Positions 8,323 through 17,638 of a DNA stretch of 58,363 bases are shown one piece after another; within the stretch, counting starts at the first letter, position 1; each line of letters begins with the position of its first letter. Origin of the DNA: Glycomyces buryatensis (GTDB lineage: Bacteria > Actinomycetota > Actinomycetes > Mycobacteriales > Micromonosporaceae); assembly GCF_004912275.1 (NCBI RefSeq), contig NZ_STGY01000054.1:59686-118048 (forward strand), in the 5' to 3' direction. The position numbers and the translations under genes were made by a program. The notes under the pieces were generated by a model. That model saw nothing but the letters and a program-made list of their open reading frames with translations, made no database searches and had not been told where the DNA came from.

Positions 8323-9656
8323 TTGGCCTCCAGCGGCTGGAGCTCGATCGCCTCGGGCACGTGGCGGGAGCAGGAGACGACGACCATGCGGACGCCGTGC
8401 TCCTCCCCGTCCTCGGCCGTGGCCTGGACCTCGACGATGTCGCCGGGGCGGGCGACGCGGCCGAGTTCGGCCATGACGAGGCCGGCGATGGTCTCGTAGT
8501 GCTCGCCTTCGGGGAGCGTCAGCCCGGTGGCGTCGGCGACTTCGTCGACGCGCCAGCGGCCGGGGATGAGCCAGGCGCCGCCGGCGAGGGAGACGGGGTC
8601 GGCCTCGAAGCGGTCCTGCTCGTCGCGGATCTCGCCGACCAGCTCTTCGGCCAGGTCTTCGAGGCTGACGATGCCGGCGAAGCCGCCGAACTCGTCGACC
8701 ACGCAGGCGAGCTGGCGGTGCGCGGAGCGCATCTGCTCCAACAGGTTCGGCAGCGGCAGTGAGGCGGGCACGAGCATCGCGGCGTCGGCCACCTCGGACA
8801 GGGAGACGGTCGCCCGGGCTTCGCGCGGGACCCTGATGATCTCGCCGATGCCGACCACGCCGCGCAGGTCGTCGACGTCATCGCCGACGACCGGGAAGCG
8901 GGAATGGCCCCCGGCGAGCGCGGCGACCGCGTCCGCGACGGTGGCACCGGCGTTCAGCGTGTGGACGTTGACGCGCGGAGTCATGGCCTGCTCGGCGACG
9001 GTCTCGGAGAAGTCCAGGCCGCGGTCGAGCAGTTCGGACAGTCCCGCCTCGAGGACCCCCTCGTCGCGGGAGACGTCGATGATGCGGTGCAGGTCTTCGG
9101 GAGTGGCATTGTGGTCCAGCTCCTCGACCGCGTGGATGCCGAGCAGCTTGAGCAGCCTGGTCGAGGCGGTGTCGAAGAAGCGGATGATCGGCCCGAACAC
9201 CGTCAGGTAGACGGTGGTGGGGGCAGAGAGCGCGAGCGAGAGCGCCTCGGTGCGGGCGATCGCCAGGTTCTTGGGGCCGAGCTCACCGAGGATCATCTGG
9301 ACCGCGTTGGCCACGATCATGGCGAGCGTGACGCCGATCGAGACCGAGACGGTGGTGGGGACGCCCGCGGTGCCGAGCAGGTTCGCCAGTCCCTGGCCCA
9401 GGTACGGCTCGGCGAAGAAGCCGACGAACAGGGCGGTGACGGTGATCCCGAGCTGGGCGCCGGAGAGGGCGAAGGAGAGGTTGGAGCTGATGTGCAGCGA
9501 CCGCTGGGCTCGGATCTTGCGGCGGCCGTTCGCCTTGGAGGCCAGGTCTTCGAGACGGGACCGGTCGACGGCGGTGTAGGCGAATTCGAGTGCCACGAAG
9601 AAGCCCGTGGCGGCGGTGACGGCGAAGATGATGAGGAGGCCGATGGCTATGAGCAC
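8319..9656 (-). CDS. CNNM / CBS-pair / CorC-HlyC domain membrane protein
   Basis: 445 residues: CNNM domain at about 1-190 (GFFVALEFAYTAVDRSR, SGAQLGITVTALFVG, GELGPKNLAI), CBS pair at about 205-335 with DEFGGFAGIVSLEDL in the second CBS, and a CorC_HlyC domain at about 350-435 (GRWRVDEVADATGL). This full-length layout is the standard bacterial divalent-cation efflux/regulator family. Its start lies 3 nt beyond the end of the hspR frame, so the repeat-extended hspR now abuts it and the pair may be co-translated. The downstream paralogue overlaps by 4 bp. Confidence 0.9.
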   Translation of the reverse strand: MLIAIGLLIIFAVTAATGFFVALEFAYTAVDRSRLEDLASKANGRRKIRAQRSLHISSNLSFALSGAQLGITVTALFVGFFAEPYLGQGLANLLGTAGVPTTVSVSIGVTLAMIVANAVQMILGELGPKNLAIARTEALSLALSAPTTVYLTVFGPIIRFFDTASTRLLKLLGIHAVEELDHNATPEDLHRIIDVSRDEGVLEAGLSELLDRGLDFSETVAEQAMTPRVNVHTLNAGATVADAVAALAGGHSRFPVVGDDVDDLRGVVGIGEIIRVPREARATVSLSEVADAAMLVPASLPLPNLLEQMRSAHRQLACVVDEFGGFAGIVSLEDLAEELVGEIRDEQDRFEADPVSLAGGAWLIPGRWRVDEVADATGLTLPEGEHYETIAGLVMAELGRVARPGDIVEVQATAEDGEEHGVRMVVVSCSRHVPEAIELQPLEAK

Positions 9657-9659
9657 GGC

Positions 9660-10589
9660 TCATGCCTCCCGGCGGGAGCCGCGAGGCGGCGTCCTATGGT
9701 GCGGCTGAGCCGCCCCGTACTTCGATACTTTCGTTTTCGTCCTTCTCGTGACATGCGAAGATCCTAGCCGCTTCTCACACAGGGACAAAGTGACATTGCC
9801 GTTCGCCCTGACACACCGAGAAACCGTCGGACCCGGGGCGCAGCCTTGAAAACGGGGGGTCTTGAAATCGAAACTGTCGGACCCCACGCGCATCCTTGAA
9901 TCGGGGGACGACGGAACGAAACTGTCGGACCCTGCGCGCATTGTTGATACGGGGGTGCCTCCGAGCGCCCGATTTGCCCGGACCCGCCGAAACACTCCGA
10001 ACTCCACCCGACCTGTCGCACCCCTCGGGCACTGTTGAAGTGGGGGGCCACCCCACGCCCGTTTTGTAGGCAAGCGCCGGGAATGTAACTGCCGCTTGCC
10101 TTGCCACAGCACGATATCGGTGCTGGTGCGCTGGAACGGCCCGGCCATCGCGCGCAGCTCGGCGAGTTGAGCGCGGGCCCGGTGCAGTTCCTCCACGACG
10201 GCGGACATGTCGCTGCGCATCGCGGCGACCTCGCGCTCGAGATCCATGATCCGCTTGACCCCGGCGAGGTTGACGCCCTCGTCCTGACTGAGCCGCTGGA
10301 TCTCGCGCAGGCGGGTGACATCACGGGCCGAGTAGCGGCGACCGCCGCCGGGCGTGCGGCCGGGCTCGACCAGGCCGATCCGGTCGTACTGGCGCAGCGT
10401 CTGCGGGTGCATCCCGGCCAGTTCGGCGGCGGCGGAGATGGCGAAGATCTTCGCGTCGAAGTCGATGTCCTCGCCTCGGCGTCCGCTCTGCCGCCGGTAG
10501 GCGACCTCGATGCGCAGGTACGTGGGACTGGACATGTCGGCCGATCCGGCCTGCTCGCGGCGGCCGGCGGAGTTCTCTGGCTCGGTCAC
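9660..10589 (-). CDS. hspR: HspR heat-shock repressor (MerR family) with abnormal repeat-derived C-terminal extension
   Basis: Residues about 45-165 are a normal HspR. The MerR helix-turn-helix is visible (ISAAAELAGMHPQTLRQYDR, GGGRRYSARDV, SQDEGVNLAGVKRI), and the core ends at TSTDIVLW, where HspR proteins normally finish within 10-15 residues. HspR binds HAIR sites with DnaK as corepressor. GTG 10589 has GGGAGG upstream. The frame continues to 309 residues, about twice the usual 140-150, because it reads through a DNA repeat array (9821-10061). The tail has repeated GSDSF motifs and no recognisable domain. It sits 118 nt downstream of dnaJ. Confidence 0.9.
   Translation of the reverse strand: MTEPENSAGRREQAGSADMSSPTYLRIEVAYRRQSGRRGEDIDFDAKIFAISAAAELAGMHPQTLRQYDRIGLVEPGRTPGGGRRYSARDVTRLREIQRLSQDEGVNLAGVKRIMDLEREVAAMRSDMSAVVEELHRARAQLAELRAMAGPFQRTSTDIVLWQGKRQLHSRRLPTKRAWGGPPLQQCPRGATGRVEFGVFRRVRANRALGGTPVSTMRAGSDSFVPSSPDSRMRVGSDSFDFKTPRFQGCAPGPTVSRCVRANGNVTLSLCEKRLGSSHVTRRTKTKVSKYGAAQPHHRTPPRGSRREA
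9821..10061. repeat. degenerate 48-50 bp repeat array inside the 3' part of hspR
   Basis: Units begin at 9821, 9871 and 9919, with a diverged unit at 10011. They share AAACTGTCGGACCC, then a GCGCA-like block, then TTGAA/TTGAT, then a run of five to six G. The first three are contiguous with periods of 50 and 48 bp. Because the period is not a constant multiple of three, the same DNA is translated in different frames within hspR. It looks like a dispersed intergenic repeat family rather than protein-level selection. Confidence 0.75.
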
Positions 10590-10707
10590 GGTTCCTCCCT
10601 CGACTCGGGTCAGATGCTCGCGATGGTTCTAACGTTCTCGGCGGCCGGGTTCTTCCGGCCGGCCGTCGTCGGTGCCTGGATGGCACCCGCCCGAGTGAGC
10701 TTCGATG

Positions 10708-11838
10708 TCATTGCCCCGTCAGCTCCTCGAGTCGCGCCCGGTCGGCGGCCGGGGCGGCGGCGGCGTACTTCTCCAGCGCCTCCTTGGCCTCCTCGGACAG
10801 TTCGGTGGGGACCTCGACCTCGACGGTCACCAGCAGGTCGCCCTTGCCGGGGACGCCGCGGCCCTTGACGCGCAGCACGCGTCCGCTCGGGGTCCCGGCC
10901 GCGACCTTCAGCGTCACCGGGCCCTCCAGGGTCGGGACCTTGACCTTGGCGCCGGTGGCCGCCTCGGGGAAGGACACCGGAAGTCTGAGCGTCACATTGT
11001 CGCCGTCGCGGGCGAACAGCGGATGGGTGCGCACCCCGACGCGGACCAGGAGGTCGCCGGCGGGGCCGCCGCGCTCGCCGGGGGCGCCGCGCCCGGCCAG
11101 GCGGATGGTCTGGCCGTCGGCGATCCCGGTGGGAACGCGGACGGTGATGACGCGGTCCTCGGTCACCGCGCCGGTGCCGCCGCAGTCGATGCACGGGTCG
11201 GTGACGACCGAGCCGGTGCCCTCGCATTCGGTGCAGGGCTGGGCGAAGGAGAACGCGCCCTGGTTCTCGGTGACCAGCCCCGTGCCGCCGCAGCGGGGGC
11301 ATTGGGTCGGGGAGGTGCCGGGGCGGGCGCCGGAACCGTGGCAGGTGTGGCACTCGCCCGGAGAACGCATGTGCAACTCGGTGGTGGTGCCGCGGACGGC
11401 GTCGGCGAAGTCGAGCGTGATGTGGGTGCGCAGGTCGGCGCCGCGAACGGCCGCGCCGCGGCGGCGGTGGGAACCGCCCCCGGTGCGGGAGAACAGGTCC
11501 CCGAACAGGTCGGTGAAACCGCCGGTCGGGCTGGAGCCGCCGAACAGGTCCTCGAAGTTGACGTTCGCGCCGCCGTGGCCCATGCCGCCGAAGCCGCCGC
11601 GGCCGGACTTCATGAGCTGGATCTGGTCGTACTCCGCCCGCGACTTGTCGTCGTGGAGGACCGAGTAGGCCTCCGAGAGGCCCTTGAAGCGATCTTCGGC
11701 GTCGGCGTCGGCATTGTGGTCGGGGTGCAGCTCGCGGGCGAGCTTGCGGTAGGCCTTCTCTATCTCTTTCTTGGAGGCGTCCTGCGGCACGCCGAGCACG
11801 GCGTAGAAGTCTTTCTCAAGCCATTCCTGCGATGCCAC
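10708..11838 (-). CDS. dnaJ: chaperone DnaJ (type I J-protein)
   Basis: 376 residues. The J domain at about 8-75 contains HPD (ARELHPDHN), followed by a Gly/Phe-rich linker (about 83-120) and four zinc-finger repeats (CHTCHGSG, CPRCGGTG, CTECEGTG, CIDCGGTG, about 162-225), then the substrate-binding C-terminal domains. It stimulates DnaK ATPase and delivers unfolded clients. Spacing from grpE is 45 nt, and it belongs to the dnaK-grpE-dnaJ-hspR operon regulated from the HAIR sites upstream of dnaK. Confidence 0.97.
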   Translation of the reverse strand: MASQEWLEKDFYAVLGVPQDASKKEIEKAYRKLARELHPDHNADADAEDRFKGLSEAYSVLHDDKSRAEYDQIQLMKSGRGGFGGMGHGGANVNFEDLFGGSSPTGGFTDLFGDLFSRTGGGSHRRRGAAVRGADLRTHITLDFADAVRGTTTELHMRSPGECHTCHGSGARPGTSPTQCPRCGGTGLVTENQGAFSFAQPCTECEGTGSVVTDPCIDCGGTGAVTEDRVITVRVPTGIADGQTIRLAGRGAPGERGGPAGDLLVRVGVRTHPLFARDGDNVTLRLPVSFPEAATGAKVKVPTLEGPVTLKVAAGTPSGRVLRVKGRGVPGKGDLLVTVEVEVPTELSEEAKEALEKYAAAAPAADRARLEELTGQ

Positions 11839-11883
11839 CGGACGCCTCCTTCGCTACTCATTGCCGTATGGGCCCGACCGAAA

Positions 11884-12686
11884 TCAGGATTTCCGGTCGC
11901 CCTTCGAGTCCTGCTCGGACCCGTCGTTGTCGTCGTCGGGACCGGTCTCGTCGCCTTGGGCCACTTCAGCCTCTGCCTCGTCGGCCGCTTCCGGGGCCTC
12001 CTCGGCGTTCGCTTCGTCGCCCGGATCCTCCGCGGTCTCGACCGCGCCCTCGGGCTCGGCCTCGATCAGGGTCTCCTCGACGTCCGCGTCCGACGACTCG
12101 ACCGGTTCGGTCTCGGCGGGCTCGGGTTCATCGAGCGGCTCGGCGACGGCCACCAGCGCCGGGCGCAGCAGGCGGTCGCCCAACCGGTAGCCGCGGCGCA
12201 TGACGTCGATGCAGGTCGGCCCGTCGACGTCGCCCATCTGCAGGTGGGCGACCGCCTCGTGGACGTTCGGGTCGAACGCGTCGCCCTTCTCGCCGAAGGA
12301 CTCCAGGCCGTGCTTGCCCAGCGCGGCGCTCAGCTGCTCGGACACGGCCCCGAAGGGCCCGTTCAAATCGCCGTGCTCGCGAGCCCGGTCGAGGTCGTCC
12401 AGGATCGGGAGCAGGCTCGCAAGCACCGCGCCCGTGGCGATCTCGCTGGCGCGGGACTTGTCCCGCTCCACGCGCTTGCGGTAGTTCTGGAACTCCGCGT
12501 TCAGGCGCTGGAGGTCGCGGGTGCGCTCCTCCAGCGTGGACTGAAGCACCGCGGTGGTGTCGTCGGCGGCCTGACCGTCGTCGGAGGCGGCGGCCAGGAT
12601 GTCGTCCACCGTCAATTCGTCGCCGGAGTCGTCCGGCGACCGGTCGGACTCCGGTGGCTCCTCGGAGCGGTTCTTGTCCTCGTCGG

Positions 12687-12690
<4 letters not shown>
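11884..12690 (-). CDS. grpE: nucleotide exchange factor GrpE
   Basis: A 268-residue protein promoting ADP release from DnaK. The GTG start overlaps the dnaK stop (GTGA), giving translational coupling. A long acidic N-terminus is followed by the dimeric coiled coil ([20 protein letters not shown]) and the beta-wing region with the conserved DPNVHEAV and [12 protein letters not shown]. The C-terminal 80 residues are a very acidic Glu/Asp/Ala tail, making it longer than typical GrpE (about 190-220 residues). Confidence 0.96.
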
Positions 12691-14534
<1,844 letters not shown>

Positions 14535-14602
14535 GTTGATCTCCCGTAATAATCGAACAGATGTCTTGGATCTCAAGCGGCCGGGCGGGCCCCCGAACCA
14601 AG

Positions 14603-14621
14603 TTGAGTCGGATACGCTCAA
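14603..14621. promoter_or_regulatory. HAIR box 2 (imperfect HspR operator)
   Basis: TTGAGT-N7-GCTCAA, one mismatch from the HspR inverted repeat TTGAGT-N7-ACTCAA. It lies 69 nt upstream of the dnaK ATG. Confidence 0.75.
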
Positions 14622-14684
14622 TGTTCGACCTGGAGTGATCCACTGTCAAGGCGATCACAGTAAATGTGGGGAATCGCACAAAAG

Positions 14685-14703
14685 TTGAGTCGGGTCGACT
14701 CAA
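14685..14703. promoter_or_regulatory. HAIR box 1 (HspR operator)
   Basis: TTGAGT-N7-ACTCAA, with the outer G of the right arm also present, a perfect core match to the HspR-associated inverted repeat. Two HAIR boxes about 82 bp apart upstream of dnaK suggest cooperative repression. Confidence 0.88.
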
Positions 14704-14856
14704 GTTTGAGGCGGGATATTTCGGATGGGGTCGCAGGGGCGCCACGGCCGGTTCCCCGACCTCATGGGCAAGGCATTGGCGCGGACGTGGGCCGCGGGTC
14801 CCTTCGCGAAGCTCGGGCGCCGCACGGGCGGCCCCGGCGTGAACGCAGGCGTCGAC

Positions 14857-15420
14857 TCAGACGCGGGCTCTCGTGGCCGTCGCTCCGGCCGCCTCGCAGC
14901 ACTCCGTCAGCAGGTCGTCGGCGATCTGCCAGCCGTCGCAGGGCCAGGACTGCTTGCACGAGGCGCAGTCGAATCCGAGCAGTTGTTCGGGGCGGTGGTC
15001 GCGCCACATGGAGGCGGCCAGTTCCCAGCCGGTGATCTCGGTGATGCCCGGCGGCGCGTCGATCGGCGGGGGCTCCTCCAGCGAGAACAGGCTGTCGATC
15101 TCCTGACGGCGCGAGCGCCTGCCGCGCCCGGGCCCCTGGAAGGCGGCCGCGGCCGCCTCGACGGCGCGTGCGACGGGACCGGCCTCGGAGTCGGCCCCGG
15201 CGCCGGGAGCCTCCAGGTCCGCGGTCGCGGGCGTAGCCTGCTCCGCGGCGGCGGCCGGCGTCTGGTTCGGGACGTCGGCGGGGCCGGCGGCCTCGGGGGC
15301 GGTGTGGCGCGAGGAGCGGCGGAGCGGCACGCTGCGGTCCTGGCGCCCGAACGCGCGAGCGGCCCCCTGGGCGTCGGGGGTCAGCGGCGGTGTCGACCTC
15401 GCTGAATGCTGCATACTCAC
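14857..15420 (-). CDS. hypothetical protein with C-terminal Cys-containing actinobacterial motif
   Basis: 187 residues from GTG 15420, preceded by GAGGAG. The N-terminal 110 residues are low-complexity, Ala/Pro/Arg-rich and probably disordered. The C-terminal part has a compact CASCKQSWPCDGWQIADDLL segment. Similar C-x2-C-x4-C (GRCGQAWPC-like) tails occur in small actinobacterial proteins of unknown role and may bind a metal. It is separated from dnaK by the HAIR region on the same strand. No function is proposed. Confidence 0.65.
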   Translation of the reverse strand: MSMQHSARSTPPLTPDAQGAARAFGRQDRSVPLRRSSRHTAPEAAGPADVPNQTPAAAAEQATPATADLEAPGAGADSEAGPVARAVEAAAAAFQGPGRGRRSRRQEIDSLFSLEEPPPIDAPPGITEITGWELAASMWRDHRPEQLLGFDCASCKQSWPCDGWQIADDLLTECCEAAGATATRARV

Positions 15421-16040
15421 GCTATCTCCTCATTCGCCGTCTCTTCCGTGCCCCAGTACCCCTTACATTACGAATAACGGTTGAGGCCCCTCGAAGGACA
15501 CGGGCGTGAGCGGTATTCGACACTCTGGTCATTTCCAGTCCCGCCCAGTCCGCAAGAACACACCCCGGGGGCCGGCGGCGAATCGGCGCGGCCCGGCCGC
15601 GCCTTCGCGGGGCGCGATTCCACCGTCCGCCCCGAACGCCTCACGGTGGGCGCGGACGCTATTCCGTGCGTCACAGGACCACACCGAGACGATCGCTCCG
15701 GCGCCATTTCGCACCACTCGCACCAGGCGAATCACGCGAGCCGGAATGGGTCTCGGATCTCCGATTTGCACATATGCCGCAAGATCATCGCCATCGACCG
15801 TTGCCCATGCGGCACAAGCACGTTAGGATGCACATGCAAGCGAAGTGTGCAGACGAACAGGTGCCGTGCGAACTTGGATCGGCGTTCTCCAAGTCTTGTA
15901 ACCGAAGCCGCACCGAGTGCATCAGATGATCATTTACCAGGGATTTCAGACGTGTGAAAGACCCGAACGGCGGATTAACTTTGCGTTACGCCGTCCGTTT
16001 TGCCCGAATGCGTCACCTTCGCGTGTGGCATGATTGGTTC
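15421..16040. other. 620-bp intergenic stretch
   Basis: No gene is supported; the ORFs present are Arg/Pro-rich or lack ribosome binding sites. It holds the promoters of the flanking divergent genes. CATGAT at about 16029-16034, just before the ATG at 16041, is a -10 candidate for leaderless transcription of the DUF1349 gene. Confidence 0.4.
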
Positions 16041-16577
16041 ATGCAATCTCCTTCAGAAGAAGTACAATGGACTGTTGATGGTGGATTGATCAGTCCCTAC
16101 TTCGAAATCAAAACCACACTCCGGCGTCGCGCCGGGGATGAACATCAGCGCGACCACGTCTACATCTACGGGCTCGAAATGCAAGGCGACGGCGAAGTCG
16201 CCATGCGCTTCCGCCCCGAGCACCGGCACCAGCATTCCGAAGCGTCCCTTACGATTCGGGTCGACGACTCCAACTGGGTCAAGTCCGGTGCCGAGTACCT
16301 CGGGGGCCAGCACCTCGTCTCGACCATCACCACCCGCGGCCACACCGACTGGTCGCTCTCGCCGGTCGAATCCGAATCCGACGAGATCTGGCTGCGCCTG
16401 ATCCGCAGCGGCGGCACCGTGACCGTGGCTCACGCCGACGACGGCGTCGACTACACCACGATCGCCTCGACCTACCTGCCCGGCGGCGCGACCGCCATGG
16501 CCGGCATCGCCAGCTCCCACGCCGTCAGCGAAAGCTTCTGGGACGCAGCGCAAGACCTCGATATCGAGATCTACTAG
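16041..16577 (+). CDS. DUF1349 family protein (concanavalin-like fold)
   Basis: 178 residues from ATG 16041; the frame extends upstream to GTG 15954 but the extra 29 residues are not family-like. Typical DUF1349 features are the hydrophobic beta-strand pattern, NWVKSGAEYLGGQHLVSTI (the W-x-K-x-G-x-E-Y signature) and DWSLSPVESESDEIWLRL. The family resembles the yeast protein annotated as enolase-1 regulator, and its true function, probably carbohydrate binding, is uncertain. There is no signal peptide. It is monocistronic, with a hairpin 13 nt downstream. Confidence 0.8.
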   Translation: MQSPSEEVQWTVDGGLISPYFEIKTTLRRRAGDEHQRDHVYIYGLEMQGDGEVAMRFRPEHRHQHSEASLTIRVDDSNWVKSGAEYLGGQHLVSTITTRGHTDWSLSPVESESDEIWLRLIRSGGTVTVAHADDGVDYTTIASTYLPGGATAMAGIASSHAVSESFWDAAQDLDIEIY

Positions 16578-16589
16578 GCCGTCCGGCCC

Positions 16590-16611
16590 CTCAGAGCAAT
16601 GAGGCTCTGAG
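16590..16611 (+). terminator. hairpin after the DUF1349 gene
   Basis: CTCAGAGC (16590-16597) and GCTCTGAG (16604-16611) form a perfect 8-bp stem with a 6-nt loop, 13 nt past the stop. Confidence 0.55.
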
Positions 16612-16704
16612 CATAGAGGTCGGGCCCGGTGGCCAACCGTCCGCGCCGGATTCGACCTGTGTGCTCAGCCCGATCCCCAGCCAGAGGACCCCGAATGTGA
16701 CGAA

Positions 16705-16742
16705 CCGGGCGGGAGTGGGACCAACGTCCCGCTCCCGCCCGG
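16705..16742. terminator. long GC-rich hairpin between convergent genes
   Basis: A 17-bp stem (one G-T pair) with loop CAAC separates the DUF1349 gene from the convergent deacetylase gene. It is probably a bidirectional terminator. Confidence 0.7.
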
Positions 16743-16780
16743 CCCGCATTCAAGCCAAGCCGTCTTGAAGGCTCCGCTCC

Positions 16781-17458
16781 TTAAGCGGGGCTGCACTTCG
16801 GGGTGATCCCGAACTTGTACCCCTGCTCGGCCAGCTGCGGCAGCGCGATCTCCAGCGCCTCCACGGTCTGCGAGCGGTCGCCGCCGCCGTCGTGCATCAG
16901 CACCACGTCCCCGGGGGTGGCCCCGAGCAGATCGTCGACGATCGCGTCCACACCCGGCCTGGACCAGTCCTCGGTGTCGACGTTCCACATCTGCCGCTGG
17001 AGACCGGCGGCGGCGATCGCGTTGTTGACCTCGGTGTTGTAGGCCCCATAGGGCGGGCGGAAGCAGTTCACTTCAGCGCCATAGCCTTCCAGCAGGGTCT
17101 GGGCGGTGCCGATCTGCGAGTCCATCTCCGCGCGGGTCAGCGTGGTCATGTTGGGGTGGTCCCAGGTGTGGTTGCCGATCGCGTGGCCGGCCTCCAGGAC
17201 CGCCTGGGACCGGGCGGGATCGCGCTGGGCGTTCTCGCCGAGCAGGAAGAACGTGGCCTGGGCGTCGTTCTCCGCCAGGACGGCGAGGATCTCGTCGGTG
17301 TACGACCCTCCGGGGCCGTCGTCGAAGGTCAGGAAGATGGTGTCGTCCCAGGGGTCATCGACCGGATCGGTGTCCTGGGCGTTCGCCGGAGCGGCGATGA
17401 AGAGGGATCCGATGATCGCCGCTGCGGCGGCGGTCACCAAAAGGCGAAAGTGGTTCAT
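16781..17458 (-). CDS. secreted polysaccharide deacetylase (NodB / CE4)
   Basis: 225 residues from ATG 17458. A signal peptide (about 1-27, ending APANAQ) is followed by the NodB homology domain with TFDDGP (44-49; Asp46 catalytic base, Asp47 metal) and metal ligands His97 and His101 in HTWDH, plus the RPPYGAYN motif 3 and LMHDGG. It removes N-acetyl groups from GlcNAc polymers such as peptidoglycan or chitin, or acetyl groups from xylan; the substrate cannot be told from sequence. A perfect hairpin lies upstream at 17521-17548, so it is transcribed separately from the GH48 gene. Confidence 0.9.
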   Translation of the reverse strand: MNHFRLLVTAAAAAIIGSLFIAAPANAQDTDPVDDPWDDTIFLTFDDGPGGSYTDEILAVLAENDAQATFFLLGENAQRDPARSQAVLEAGHAIGNHTWDHPNMTTLTRAEMDSQIGTAQTLLEGYGAEVNCFRPPYGAYNTEVNNAIAAAGLQRQMWNVDTEDWSRPGVDAIVDDLLGATPGDVVLMHDGGGDRSQTVEALEIALPQLAEQGYKFGITPKCSPA

Positions 17459-17520
17459 ATGCACATCCTGGCGTGACTTACCTTGGGGCGCAACGAGGGA
17501 TCTCTCACGAAATCGACCGC

Positions 17521-17548
17521 GACCCCCGTGCAACCAAGCACGGGGGTC
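17521..17548 (-). terminator. hairpin between GH48 and deacetylase genes
   Basis: GACCCCCGTGC and GCACGGGGGTC form a perfect 11-bp stem with a 6-nt loop. It probably ends GH48 transcription together with the next hairpin, or acts in the deacetylase leader. Confidence 0.55.
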
Positions 17549-17599
17549 GATGCGTCTCAGCTACAGGCGGGCGTACCGGTCTCTTTCGTGCGCCCCGAG

Positions 17600-17635
17600 A
17601 GTGAGGCGCCCGGCTTGGTCACCGGGCGCCTCACT
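17600..17635 (-). terminator. terminator of the GH48 gene
   Basis: AGTGAGGCGCCCGG (17600-17613) pairs with CCGGGCGCCTCACT (17622-17635), a perfect 14-bp stem starting 4 nt past the GH48 stop. Confidence 0.75.
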
Positions 17636-17638
17636 GCC

